A model generated the notes under the pieces. The model was not told where the DNA came from and ran no database searches. It saw only the letters and a program-made list of their open reading frames with translations. Shown one piece after another: positions 31,131 to 39,418 of a stretch of 64,000 nucleotides of DNA. This stretch comes from an uncultured Spirochaetaceae bacterium. Lineage in GTDB: Bacteria; Spirochaetota; Spirochaetia; Sphaerochaetales; Sphaerochaetaceae. Both the position numbers and the translations under genes were made by a program. The DNA is taken from positions 1 to 64,000 of the forward strand of contig OMYY01000004.1 in the NCBI GenBank assembly GCA_900315435.1, read 5' to 3'. Numbering within the stretch: the first letter of the stretch is position 1; each line of letters begins with the position of its first letter.

Positions 31131-32501
31131 ATGAAAAACTATTCGTTCACCTATGATCTTTGTGTCATCGGGGGAGGTCCTGGCGGCCTTCCCGCGGCTC
31201 TGGCGGCAGCACGGCTTGGCGCCAAAGTGTTGCTCGTGGAAAAAAACGGATATCTTGGAGGCAACATCACCCTCGGCCTCCCCTTGCTCGGATACCTCGA
31301 CCGCAATGGCCGGCAGGTGACAGGGGGAATCGCCCAGGAGTTCATCGACCGTCTGGCCAAGGAACATGGCACCTGGGGCCATGCCCGATGCGGACTGCAT
31401 GACTCCGTCACGGTGATCGATGGCGAATTGTTCAAGCTGCTTGCCCTCGACATGTGCGATGAGGCAAAAGTGGACGTGCTGCTCCATCTCGAGACCGCCC
31501 GTGTGAACGTGGAATGCGGCACCATCAAGAGCCTGACCTTTTACGGGAAGGGCAATGAGGTTACGGTCAAAGCGAAACTGTATGTAGACGCCACGGGTGA
31601 CGGAGATGTCGGATATCTGGCGGGATGTTCCTACGACATGGGGCAGGAAGGCACCCACAATCTCCAGCCGCCAACCGTCATGTGCTCCATCATCGATTTC
31701 CATGAAGAGGAGTTTTTCGATTTCCTCGACAAGCATCCGGACATGATCGCCTACAGCGGATGCAAGACCACCGAGTACAAGGATACGTACAACGTCGACC
31801 AGCTCCGCAGGGAAAAAAGCCATGTGTTCCTTGGTCTGCGGCCTTTGTTGCGCAAATGGATAGAGGAAGGAACCTGCCCGGTCGACCGTGACACCCTGAT
31901 CTACATCAACAGCATGCACCCAGGCGAGGTTTTCCTGAACAGCACAAGGCTTCTCCGGACAGACGGGACGGATATCCTCAGCATGACCAAGGGGGAGATG
32001 CGCGGCCAGAAGCAACTTTTGCCACTCATACAGGCGCTCAAAGACCATATCCCTGGATTCGAGGATATCAAGCTTGGACGCATCCTTCCCTTCATGGGCA
32101 TCCGCGAGACAAGAAGATTTCAAGGATGGAAGACGCTTACCGGGGATGATGTGCTGCACTACCGGGTCCCGGAAGACACCATAGCCCTCGGTTCCTACAT
32201 CATCGACATCCATAGCGCGGTTGATGATTCCACCATCAACCGGGCCGTCGAGCATCCGTATGGCATCCCGTACCTCTGCACGGTCAGCAAAGAATTGACC
32301 AACCTCTATTTCAGCGGCAGGTGCATCAGCATGGACGCCGTCGCGCTTTCGACAATCCGCATCATGCCCACATGCATGGCAATCGGTGAAGCTGTCGGAA
32401 CCGCCGCGGCCTTGGCCCTGAAGCACAATGTCGGACCAAAAGATGTCGACATGACAGAGCTCCGCAACCAGTTGTTGGAACAGAAAGCCATTCTTGCCTG
32501 A
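31131..32501 (+). CDS. FAD-dependent oxidoreductase (FAD_oxidored family)
   Basis: The 456-residue flavoprotein starts with a clear dinucleotide fold, C-V-I-G-G-G-P-G-G-L-P-A-A-L-A-A-A-R-L-G-A-K-V-L-L-V-E-K, followed by N-G-Y-L-G-G-N-I-T (the G-G-x-x-T family pattern) and D-A-T-G-D-G-D-V-G near residue 155. The C-terminus has the Y-F-S-G-R-C-I-S-M-D-A-V-A and A-T-C-M-A-I-G-E-A-V-G-T-A-A motif class (here P-T-C-M-A-I-G). In sugar loci these enzymes oxidise hydroxyl groups or reduce unsaturated sugars. The partner isomerase is translated just upstream. The exact reaction is unknown. Confidence 0.88.
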   Translation: MKNYSFTYDLCVIGGGPGGLPAALAAARLGAKVLLVEKNGYLGGNITLGLPLLGYLDRNGRQVTGGIAQEFIDRLAKEHGTWGHARCGLHDSVTVIDGELFKLLALDMCDEAKVDVLLHLETARVNVECGTIKSLTFYGKGNEVTVKAKLYVDATGDGDVGYLAGCSYDMGQEGTHNLQPPTVMCSIIDFHEEEFFDFLDKHPDMIAYSGCKTTEYKDTYNVDQLRREKSHVFLGLRPLLRKWIEEGTCPVDRDTLIYINSMHPGEVFLNSTRLLRTDGTDILSMTKGEMRGQKQLLPLIQALKDHIPGFEDIKLGRILPFMGIRETRRFQGWKTLTGDDVLHYRVPEDTIALGSYIIDIHSAVDDSTINRAVEHPYGIPYLCTVSKELTNLYFSGRCISMDAVALSTIRIMPTCMAIGEAVGTAAALALKHNVGPKDVDMTELRNQLLEQKAILA

Positions 32502-32615
32502 TGGCATGGGGGAATGTTTCATGGAGCTGTATCCAAAGCCGGAATGGACGGAAGGAACAGCTCCTTATGGTATGCAGGGCCCGGAGGCGCGAGCGTGGCG
32601 TTCCAGCCGGAGCCT

Positions 32616-33875
32616 TTACTCCGTCTGGACGATTTCCTTGTTGATTTCCTGGTCCAGCCGTTCATCCTCGGTAATGATTACGGGGCTCTCGTCCAAAAAG
32701 GTGCAGCCGAAGAAACAGGCAAGCAACAGTCCGGCAAAGAAGGCCATGTTGTAGCGTTGCTCCATCACCGTTCCCTCCATGGAAACCAGCATGACGAAGA
32801 TGCCGACCGCCTGGGAATACAGGGTCATGCGCGCCTGGATCTTGATCTCGGGATACTTGTAGCCAAGTTCGGCGCCATATTGCAGTCCGATGGGAATCGC
32901 GCTGAAGGCAAAGAATCCGAAAAGACACGCCCCGATGTAGACCTGCATCCGGTTGCCGACCCCCCATACCATCAACAGCAGGCCGGGTAGCGCCATGCCC
33001 TGGCAGACCGCATACCATTTCTTGCGTTTGCGCGTGTAATCGCTGAGGGCGGGGATGGCCACGGCTCCCACCGCTCCACTGGACATCAATGCCAAGGCGA
33101 ACTTCGAGGTACTCGGCATGTCCAGCTGGCCGGCGAGAAAATCGACCCTGGAGAGCATCGCCATCAACACGCCCCAGCTGATGGCGAAGACGACGGTCAC
33201 CCCACGTAGCGACCTGCCGCCGGTGATGACCGGGCTGCTTCCGGCAAAAAGCGTCACCTCGTCCGCTGGTTCCACTAGCGACGAGGGAGTCGGGGGCCGC
33301 TCGCTGATCAGCACGGCGGCCACCATGCCGAAAACCGTGCAGACGAAGGCACCCAGGAACAGGTTGAAGATGTAGTCGTAGGCAATCAAGCCGGGAAGCA
33401 CCATGTCTGCCCCCAAGGCGATGTACTGCATGGAGGAAAGGATTCCCATGGCCATGCCCCGCTCGCGGATGGGGAACCAGCGGGCGACGGTGGTCACGCC
33501 CAGGTTCAGGGTGATTACCTGGGCGATTGCATAGAGCACCTGGCTGATGATCATCGGCATCGGATCATGATAGCCGGAAACACGGATCACGCTTCCAATG
33601 GCAATCAAGAGCCCCGAGCAGTAGACCGACGCGGTCACTCCACATTTGGAGATGAACCAGGAGGCAGGCATGGCAAACAGGACGAACATGATCATATACG
33701 TCACGATCATCGTGTCGACGAACTGCCACGAACCCTTCCAGACTCCCTGGTAAAATGCATTGACCGTTCGACCGAGCGGGGCGAGGTTCATCCACGGAAT
33801 CTCGACGGCAACCGTCAAGAGTACCAGGCTGAGCAACACCACCCACCGATACCGGTACGCGTAGACATGCTGCAT
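32616..33875 (-). CDS. Major facilitator superfamily transporter
   Basis: The 419-residue protein has 12 hydrophobic segments in two halves. It has the MFS loop 2-3 region (M-P-A-S-W-F-I-S-K-C-G), the R-W-F-P-I-R-E-R-G-M-A-M-G motif of the NNP/OFA-type carriers after helix 4, and D-Y-T-R-K-R-K-K-W-Y between helices 8 and 9. The R-W-F-P-x-x-x-R-G-x-A-x-G motif points to a nitrate/oxalate/hexuronate-like branch, but the substrate is open. The ATG at 33875 lies 6 nt behind a TATTAT box, predicting a leaderless message. It diverges from the nitroreductase gene. Confidence 0.88.
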   Translation of the reverse strand: MQHVYAYRYRWVVLLSLVLLTVAVEIPWMNLAPLGRTVNAFYQGVWKGSWQFVDTMIVTYMIMFVLFAMPASWFISKCGVTASVYCSGLLIAIGSVIRVSGYHDPMPMIISQVLYAIAQVITLNLGVTTVARWFPIRERGMAMGILSSMQYIALGADMVLPGLIAYDYIFNLFLGAFVCTVFGMVAAVLISERPPTPSSLVEPADEVTLFAGSSPVITGGRSLRGVTVVFAISWGVLMAMLSRVDFLAGQLDMPSTSKFALALMSSGAVGAVAIPALSDYTRKRKKWYAVCQGMALPGLLLMVWGVGNRMQVYIGACLFGFFAFSAIPIGLQYGAELGYKYPEIKIQARMTLYSQAVGIFVMLVSMEGTVMEQRYNMAFFAGLLLACFFGCTFLDESPVIITEDERLDQEINKEIVQTE

Positions 33876-33881
33876 AGTACG

Positions 33882-33912
33882 ATAATAGCCTTTCACAACT
33901 TTTTTGTATATC
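33882..33912. promoter_or_regulatory. Face-to-face promoters of the MFS and nitroreductase genes
   Basis: The 46-bp divergent gap holds a minus-strand -10 box TATTAT (33887-33882), 6 nt before the MFS ATG, and a plus-strand TATATC (33907-33912), 9 nt before the nitroreductase ATG. The -35 regions are weak and each overlaps the other promoter. Neither gene has a ribosome site. Confidence 0.5.
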
Positions 33913-33921
33913 ATTACAACC

Positions 33922-34716
33922 ATGAACGAAACGCTCACCCTTTTGATGAAACGGCGTACGGTCCGCGCCTATCAGGACAGGCCAATCTCTGATGCCGACA
34001 AGCTGGCCATCCAGCAGGCGACGCTCCGCGCTCCGACGGGGGGGAACATGGCTCCTTACGCCATCATCGATGTCCAGGATCCCCGGAAGAAGGCCAAGCT
34101 GGCCGACCTCTGCGACCACCAGCCGATGATCGCCAAGGCACCCATGGTGTGGGTCTACGTGCTCGACTGGCAGAAATGGTACGACTGGTTCCGCCTGGAC
34201 CACTGTGACGAGAAGAGCGGCATTCCGATGCATACTCCTTCCCTTGGCGATCTGGATATCAGCCTGCAGGACGCCTTGATTGCCGCCCAGACCAGCGTGA
34301 TCGCCGCCGAGTCCCTCGGCATCGGTTCCTGCTACATCGGCGACATCATCGAGAATGGCGAGGAGGTGCAGAAGCTGTTGGACCTTCCCCGTTTCACCAT
34401 GCCCGCATGCATGCTGATTTTCGGCTACAAACCGGTCCATGACCACGAGTTGCCGCTTGAGGAGCGCTGCCCCGTCAAGGATATGTTCATGACCGACAGC
34501 TACCACCACCGTCCGCTTGAGGAAATCCAAAAAGCCTACCACGAACAGGAAGCGAAGGGCCGCAGCGTGGGACGCCTTCCCTACGAAGGGAAGGGAAGCC
34601 TGGCGGACTACTATTTCAGACGCAAGTACACAAGCCTGTTCATGAAGGAAATGACCCGGTCGATGCAGTACTGGCTGAGGAGATGGTGTGATGGAGATGC
34701 GCACGTACAGAAATGA
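33922..34716 (+). CDS. Nitroreductase family protein
   Basis: The 264-residue flavoprotein has the FMN-binding R-R-T-V-R-A-Y-x-D-R-P-I start, A-P-T-G-G-N-M-A-P in the second motif, the A-A-E-S-L-G-I-G-S-C-Y-I-G-D block, and M-L-I-F-G-Y-K-P. These enzymes use NAD(P)H to reduce nitro compounds, quinones or enoates. The C-terminal 90 residues extend beyond the minimal domain, with an R/K-rich end. The start at 33922 has no Shine-Dalgarno sequence. The gene overlaps the following GNAT remnant. Confidence 0.92.
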   Translation: MNETLTLLMKRRTVRAYQDRPISDADKLAIQQATLRAPTGGNMAPYAIIDVQDPRKKAKLADLCDHQPMIAKAPMVWVYVLDWQKWYDWFRLDHCDEKSGIPMHTPSLGDLDISLQDALIAAQTSVIAAESLGIGSCYIGDIIENGEEVQKLLDLPRFTMPACMLIFGYKPVHDHELPLEERCPVKDMFMTDSYHHRPLEEIQKAYHEQEAKGRSVGRLPYEGKGSLADYYFRRKYTSLFMKEMTRSMQYWLRRWCDGDAHVQK

Positions 34717-35074
34717 CGACATCGAGTCGATGCGCCAGATTTGGAACGAAGCAGCCAAGGCAGACACCGCCTTTCCCCAGGATGAGCCTCTGGCCAAGGA
34801 GCAGGATCCCTCCTTCTTCGCAGAACGAAGTCTCAGCGCGGTCGCCGATGAAGACAACTGCAGTGCGACAATCGCCATCAAGCACGGCAAACACGTCGGG
34901 GAACGGCAAGTCGGCCGTCAGTTTCTCCCATTCCACGTCTCCAACGCAAGCATGATCCTCCTTTACGGAAAGCTTGGCTTCCGCAGTCTCGGAATACGAA
35001 AAAAAGGGTACCGTCTCCCTGACGGCCGATACGGAGACTTCCGGTTCTTCGTCTACCCGCTGGAGCGCATATGA
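34691..35074 (+). pseudogene. Internally deleted GNAT acetyltransferase (in-frame remnant)
   Basis: The 127-residue frame begins like a complete GNAT protein (M-R-T-Y-R-N-D-D-I-E-S-M-R-Q-I-W-N-E-A) and ends like one (N-A-S-M-I-L-L-Y-G-K-L-G-F-R-S-L-G and Y-R-L-P-D-G-R-Y-G-D). The centre is reduced to about 30 residues. The beta-strands 3-4 region is missing, and only G-K-H-V-G-E-R remains of the acetyl-CoA loop. A normal member has about 155-165 residues. The frame is open, so it may still be translated, starting inside the nitroreductase gene with GGAG upstream, but it cannot fold as a normal acetyltransferase. Two deletions seem likely. Confidence 0.65.
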
Positions 35075-35655
35075 GCCTTCTCGACCGTTTCACCCAGAAG
35101 CACCTAGGCATGAACCTCAAGAACTACGAGAAAACCGTCCCTTCGCTGCGCAACTCGGTCGACTTCGACCCCGTCGGCCATGCCAAGGTGGAAATCCGTC
35201 TTCCCGAAGATCCCTACGAGCCGATGACGGCCTTTCCGAGGGGGCAGTTGAAGCAGGAAGTTTTCGACTACCTGGACCGGCGCAACGCCGCCATCCCTTC
35301 GCTCTACCAGATCAACCTGACCATCCACGGCCACTACACCAACGAAGAGCAGAAACGCCTGACCATGCTGATCAAGCGCCACTACGACTTGCAGCTGTTG
35401 ATGAAGCAGGACGTCTACAACTTCTTGGCGTTCAAGTCGCTGGCCCTTTTCTTGCTCGGCGTCTGCGTGATTCTGCTGATGAAGATCATTCCCCTGTTCG
35501 ACGGGTCCCTGCTCCAGCAAGTGGTTTCCACGGTAGGCTCTTTCGCGCTGTGGGAGGCTGCCGATACCCTGATCCTCGAGCGACGGGAGGTCCGTCACGA
35601 GATGCTGGATATCGCCCAATACTCCCTCTGCCACATCAACTTCGTCGAAGATTGA
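35071..35655 (+). CDS. Small membrane protein of unknown function
   Basis: The 194-residue protein has a charged N-terminal half (residues 1-115) ending in a helical stretch Y-T-N-E-E-Q-K-R-L-T-M-L-I-K-R-H-Y. It then has two hydrophobic segments (about residues 127-145 and 151-165) and a conserved-looking cytoplasmic end (L-W-E-A-A-D-T-L-I-L-E-R-R-E-V-R-H-E). I recognise the pattern of a hypothetical family found in anaerobic Firmicutes and spirochaetes, but no function is known to me. Its ATG overlaps the stop of the GNAT remnant (ATGA), so translation is coupled to it. It converges directly with the esterase gene. Confidence 0.75.
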   Translation: MSLLDRFTQKHLGMNLKNYEKTVPSLRNSVDFDPVGHAKVEIRLPEDPYEPMTAFPRGQLKQEVFDYLDRRNAAIPSLYQINLTIHGHYTNEEQKRLTMLIKRHYDLQLLMKQDVYNFLAFKSLALFLLGVCVILLMKIIPLFDGSLLQQVVSTVGSFALWEAADTLILERREVRHEMLDIAQYSLCHINFVED

Positions 35656-36315
35656 TCAACCCCAGATGAAGGGGACGTTCCCTCTCAGCTGGGTCGCAAT
35701 CATACCGGCGATGCTCTGCGCCCCGTAACGGGAAAGATGGGTGTTGTCCTCCTTCCCTTCGGGATAGTTCGGCCACGTACCGGCCGGCAGTTGGTTGAAC
35801 AGTCTGCGGGAACCCTCCGGCCCTAACCGCTGGTATAGCTGCAGTGTCAGCTCATGCATCGGAACGAAGCGTACGGAAAGCTCGTCGGCCACCGCCTTGG
35901 CTGCGGCAGGATACTCCCCGTGGGTCGCCAAGGCATCGTCCCCGTCAAAACGTCTGCGCTCGATCGAGGAGAGGATGACCGGATTACCGCCCTTTGCCCT
36001 GATTTCCCCTACCATTCTCCGGAGATTTTCCTGATAGCTGCCCCATGGATCAGTGTGACGCCTTTCCTCTTCTTTCGCATCATTATGTCCGAACTGGATG
36101 ACCACCCAATCCCCTTTGCATACGTTTTCGAGCATCGCCCCGTAGACACCGCTTGCGATCGCGCTTCTCGTGGAAAGACCATTGACCGCCCGGTTGTCCA
36201 AATCCCATCCGCCAGCAAGAAAGCTATCAAAGCACATCCCCCAGCCTGTCTCCGGCCAGGTTTCCATCCGTTTGTTCGCGCAGGTGGAATCCCCAAGCAA
36301 AAATACTGTCGCCAT
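35656..36315 (-). CDS. SGNH/GDSL hydrolase, rhamnogalacturonan-acetylesterase-like (CE12 type)
   Basis: The 219-residue protein starts at once with the block I motif F-L-L-G-D-S-T-C-A (nucleophile Ser10). It carries block III Q-F-G-H-N-D-A-K (Gly/Asn oxyanion residues) and the catalytic Asp190/His193 in E-D-N-T-H-L-S. G-D-S-T and D-x-T-H are typical of CE12 enzymes that remove acetyl groups from pectin fragments. There is no signal peptide, so it would act in the cytoplasm on imported oligosaccharides. The ATG at 36315 has AAGGA 7 nt upstream. It is monocistronic and close to a decayed region on its 5' side. Confidence 0.9.
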   Translation of the reverse strand: MATVFLLGDSTCANKRMETWPETGWGMCFDSFLAGGWDLDNRAVNGLSTRSAIASGVYGAMLENVCKGDWVVIQFGHNDAKEEERRHTDPWGSYQENLRRMVGEIRAKGGNPVILSSIERRRFDGDDALATHGEYPAAAKAVADELSVRFVPMHELTLQLYQRLGPEGSRRLFNQLPAGTWPNYPEGKEDNTHLSRYGAQSIAGMIATQLRGNVPFIWG

Positions 36316-36407
36316 ACTTTCATCCTTGACAATGGTCCGCAATTGCAACCCATCTCTCCGAGTGTACCACATCAGGCTGGAAAAAATCCTGCTCGCGAGC
36401 CTCGTCT

Positions 36408-36588
36408 TACCCTGTTGGGCAAGGAACATGGCATTCCCCTGAAAACCATCCACATCACCACGAAAGAAGCCGCCCAAAAGGTGCCTGCCCCGGTGACGAC
36501 CTACGCTCTGTTCCGGAACGGGAAATTCGTGACGCAACGCATCCAGTCGGACAAAAAGTTTCTGGCGCTGGCTGGCGTGGAAGAGTAA
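36408..36588 (+). pseudogene. C-terminal fragment of a YoaP-like protein
   Basis: The frame G-I-P-L-K-T-I-H-I-T-T-K-E-A-A-Q-K-V-P-A followed by P-V-T-T-Y-A-L-F-R-N-G-K-F-V-T and ending S-D-K-K-F-L-A-L-A, then a stop at 36588, matches the YoaP C-terminal domain that follows a GNAT module in full-length proteins. No start codon, ribosome site or GNAT part is found upstream; the sequence before it is the 5' flank of the esterase gene on the other strand. It is a gene remnant. Confidence 0.65.
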
Positions 36589-36608
36589 AGAAAGGCGTCT
36601 TTGACGCC
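36585..36608 (-). terminator. Second hairpin terminator, minus strand
   Basis: GGCGTC/GACGCC with a three-base loop (36594-36608 region) is followed on the minus strand by TTTCTTT. It lies directly behind the stronger terminator at 36620-36659 and would act as a back-up; it may also end transcripts of the YoaP fragment on the plus strand. Confidence 0.5.
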
Positions 36609-36619
36609 GGGCATGCCTG

Positions 36620-36731
36620 AAAAAAAAGAGACCCGAGTGTTTCCCTCACCCAGGTCTCTCTATCCCCCGTTGTTTTCACCACTTCTTCCATAACCGTGCA
36701 AGAAAAGGAAGAAGGTTCTGTTTCTCGGTAC
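36620..36731 (-). ncRNA. Candidate small RNA with its own promoter and terminator
   Basis: A minus-strand promoter (TTGCAA 36766-36761, 17 bp, TAATAT 36743-36738) would start transcription near 36731. A strong terminator hairpin (AGAGACC 36627-36633 with GGTCTCT 36653-36659, extended by GGGTG/CACTC, then eight T) ends it at about 36620. The resulting RNA of about 112 nt contains a second stem, CTTCTTCC/GGAAGAAG, and no complete reading frame. Sequence family unknown; it may be a regulatory RNA. Confidence 0.5.
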
Positions 36732-36737
36732 AGCTAC

Positions 36738-36766
36738 ATATTACATACAACATCCGAAGTTTGCAA
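36738..36766 (-). promoter_or_regulatory. Promoter of the candidate small RNA
   Basis: On the minus strand TTGCAA (36766-36761) and TAATAT (36743-36738) are separated by 17 bp. The same -35 spelling TTGCAA recurs before nrdJ, PFOR and the WYL gene. Confidence 0.55.
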
Positions 36767-37074
36767 GGGATTTCTTAATATTTCTTTATATTTAAAGGAA
36801 TTACAAATGTCAGAAGTTTCTATCACATGGTACATGCTTTGCACATCATCCATACTTTGTCCAAACTTCCTTCACCTCTTTTCCATCATCTATCCTCTTT
36901 ACACATCGAGAGTTCCAGGGAAAAGCCGCTGTGACAGAACAACGAAGCGGCACATATCGCAAGATGGCAGATGTCATTTCGTTGGACGGATATGGTACCG
37001 ATTGCAAAGCGGACAGAAAAAGCGCGCACTTCCCTTTTGTGCGAGGTTTGAGCGAACCTTCCGCGAAAACCATA
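36767..37074. other. Gene-poor stretch, AT-rich on its left side
   Basis: No coding frame with recognisable protein features was found on either strand. The left 130 bp are AT-rich (runs such as TTTCTTTATATTTAAAGG). The right part has a few short inverted repeats (CCGCT/AGCGG near 36930, GCGCAC/GTGCG near 37025) without T-runs. The first 40 bp may carry upstream elements of the small RNA promoter. Confidence 0.4.
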
Positions 37075-37100
37075 GGAAAACAACCGGGCAGATTTCCCGG
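37075..37100 (-). terminator. Terminator of the patatin-barrel gene
   Basis: The arms CCGGG (37084-37088) and CCCGG (37096-37100) form a short GC stem. On the minus strand it is followed by TTGTTTTCC. It lies 22 bp after the stop of the outer-membrane patatin gene. Confidence 0.55.
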
Positions 37101-37122
37101 CCGGCAAAGGAACAGAAGAACG

Positions 37123-39360
37123 TCATTCGATGATGCCGATGGAAAAGCTCGTCTTCCCGTCGGCTGAATAACCGAACAGAGCTACCCAGTTTCCCAGCGG
37201 TGTCTGCATGCCGACACCGGCCTCAAGCCCGATATCCCAGTTCCGGTTGTGGAAATACGCGCCCTCCATTTCCCCCTTGAAAGGCTCGTAGTCATCCATC
37301 ACGCCCCCGGCAACACGGGAAACGAAATAGACAGGAAACAGGAACTGCACGGGAAGACGCATGCGGTAACGGACCATGGCAAGGGCACTGCTTCTGCGCA
37401 GGGTTCCGTAGCGGTATCCCGGCATGCCGTCGAAGCCACCGATGTCGGCGTAGGACATGTCCAAACCATCCGGACCGTCGAGCATGTCGAAGCGGAACCC
37501 ATAACCAACCATATGGGCACCACCGGAAAGAACGGCATCCTGCCGGAAATCCCCTTGGAGCGACCAGAAGAAGTCATCAGGAACAGAGATGCCGTTCTCC
37601 TCCTTCACGCTGAAGCGGACACCGTTCTCGATCATGCTGTGATGGATGCGCGTGTCGATCACCAGTCCAATCGAACCATATCCCATGTTGTATTGCTTTT
37701 TCTGCTCGTGCACGTAGGCGTTTCGAAGTCCGGCAAGTAGTTCGAGCTGCAGGAAGTTGGCATAGTTGTAGGCGAGTCCTACCCGCAAGTCTCCGCCGTG
37801 GTCGATGGGGGAAAGCCGCTCCGAATTGGCGTCGTGGGTCTGGATCGAGTAACTCCCGATTCCAGCCATTCCCTCGATTCCCATGGCGATCTGGTGGGAG
37901 TTGGTCGTCATCAACGGCACCCACGCCCCCACCACCAACGAGGAGACGGTACCCTGTCGCAAGTCGATGGAGAAGTCGAACTTGTGCTTGGTCACTTCAG
38001 AGAAAAGGAAGGTCTCGCGAAATTGGAAACCCATCCACATCGGCGTGTCGCTGACGTAGTTGTTGTTGGAGAAACCCAGAGAGCCGTATGCGGAAAGCTG
38101 GAAGCGGTTGGACGGAATGTCATAGTACTCATAGTTGATCAACAACGTCTCGCTGTAGGGATTGTCGTCATGGCGCACATCGTAGCTGATGCTGGAGAGC
38201 TTGTTGTTGTACTTCACCCTCTCCAGGTATTTGAGCAACCGCTGGCGATTCTTCTCGTCCAGTTTCTCGCCAAGCATGAAATGGAAGGCCTCCGGCCCAA
38301 TGACAAAGGCATGCTCCACTTTTGAGCGGTCATGCACCTCTACCGAGCGGATTGCCCGTTCATCCTCGTTCCAATACTGGGGACGGTCTGGATCCTTGGG
38401 AACCAAGTCCCTGCCATCGGAGCGTAGCTGCCAGGCCAACTTGCGGAATTCCTCCTCATGCGCATCCACCGCCTTTTTTCCGGCAACATACATGTCGGAA
38501 AACTTGTCGAAAGCAAGCATGGTCTGCATGTTGTTCTCGATGTCTGGGACAATCAGGATGTCCGCGTTCGGATACTGGTATTCCATACTCGGCGTCATTA
38601 TAGCCAGCAACCTTCCTGCCACGCCGAGGAAGTTCTGCATGTCCTTGCGGGTCGGCTTGGCGTTGGGACTGACATCCATGGCGATGACATAATCCGCCCC
38701 CAGCTCCCGGGCCAAGTCGATGGGAAGGTTGTCCACCATGCCGCCGTCCATGGCGTAGGAACCATCCTCCTGCGGATAGGGGGCGAAGACCAGCGGAATG
38801 GAAAGGCTGGAACGCACGGCGGTCACCAGGGAACCATGGTCATACACAATCCGTTCTCCGGTCAGCGCGTCGGTCGCCACCGCCCGGAAAGGAATGTCCA
38901 GCTGGTCGAAATCCGTGATGCCGGCTTTGCTTCCATACAGTTCGTTCATCATGGCCAGCACCGCATGGTCCTCGGAGATATTGGAGAACTCCCCCACCTC
39001 ATGGTTCCCAAAGGAAAGGGAGATGATGTTGCCATTGTGCTTTTCCTGGGGACCGGAAAACGTGGGCACCCTCGGGGAAACAGGTTTCAGGACGATATCA
39101 AGGATATTATGGGATTGCACGTATCCAGCTATCTGGCTCGGCGTGTAACCGGTGGCGTACATGCTGCCAATCAAAGCACCGATACTGGTTCCCAGGACCA
39201 TGTCGACCGGAATGCCATAGGCCTCCAGCTTCTCAAGAAGCGCAACCTCGGCATAGCCGCGCGCTCCACCACCCCCGAGGACCACCGCGACCTTTCCCCC
39301 TTTGGCGGGAAGCGGGAACAGAACGACACATACCATCACCAATACACACAGATGCTTCAT
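37123..39360 (-). CDS. Patatin-like phospholipase with C-terminal outer-membrane barrel (PlpD-like)
   Basis: The 745-residue protein has a signal peptide (residues 1-21) and a patatin domain (about 22-290) with the oxyanion G-G-G-G-A-R-G, nucleophile Ser59 in G-T-S-I-G and Asp205 in D-G-G. A POTRA-like linker (about 335-405, with I-R-S-V-E-V-H-D) follows, and then a large beta-rich domain (about 410-745) with alternating aromatic strands, ending in F-S-I-G-I-I-E. This order is that of PlpD-type (type Vd) secreted phospholipases, where the barrel anchors or exports the lipase. The barrel implies an outer membrane. Gene is monocistronic with its own terminator. Confidence 0.88.
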   Translation of the reverse strand: MKHLCVLVMVCVVLFPLPAKGGKVAVVLGGGGARGYAEVALLEKLEAYGIPVDMVLGTSIGALIGSMYATGYTPSQIAGYVQSHNILDIVLKPVSPRVPTFSGPQEKHNGNIISLSFGNHEVGEFSNISEDHAVLAMMNELYGSKAGITDFDQLDIPFRAVATDALTGERIVYDHGSLVTAVRSSLSIPLVFAPYPQEDGSYAMDGGMVDNLPIDLARELGADYVIAMDVSPNAKPTRKDMQNFLGVAGRLLAIMTPSMEYQYPNADILIVPDIENNMQTMLAFDKFSDMYVAGKKAVDAHEEEFRKLAWQLRSDGRDLVPKDPDRPQYWNEDERAIRSVEVHDRSKVEHAFVIGPEAFHFMLGEKLDEKNRQRLLKYLERVKYNNKLSSISYDVRHDDNPYSETLLINYEYYDIPSNRFQLSAYGSLGFSNNNYVSDTPMWMGFQFRETFLFSEVTKHKFDFSIDLRQGTVSSLVVGAWVPLMTTNSHQIAMGIEGMAGIGSYSIQTHDANSERLSPIDHGGDLRVGLAYNYANFLQLELLAGLRNAYVHEQKKQYNMGYGSIGLVIDTRIHHSMIENGVRFSVKEENGISVPDDFFWSLQGDFRQDAVLSGGAHMVGYGFRFDMLDGPDGLDMSYADIGGFDGMPGYRYGTLRRSSALAMVRYRMRLPVQFLFPVYFVSRVAGGVMDDYEPFKGEMEGAYFHNRNWDIGLEAGVGMQTPLGNWVALFGYSADGKTSFSIGIIE

Positions 39361-39418
39361 GGATTCACCTTATCGGAAAACCCGCTTGAAGTATAGAAGC
39401 CTTTCGGTTTTACGGTCT

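Noticed and set aside
32523-32564. Inverted repeat GGAGCTGT/ACAGCTCC between the FAD oxidoreductase and MFS genes
   Set aside because: Large loop of 26 nt and no T-run; too weak for a terminator call although the position would suit one.
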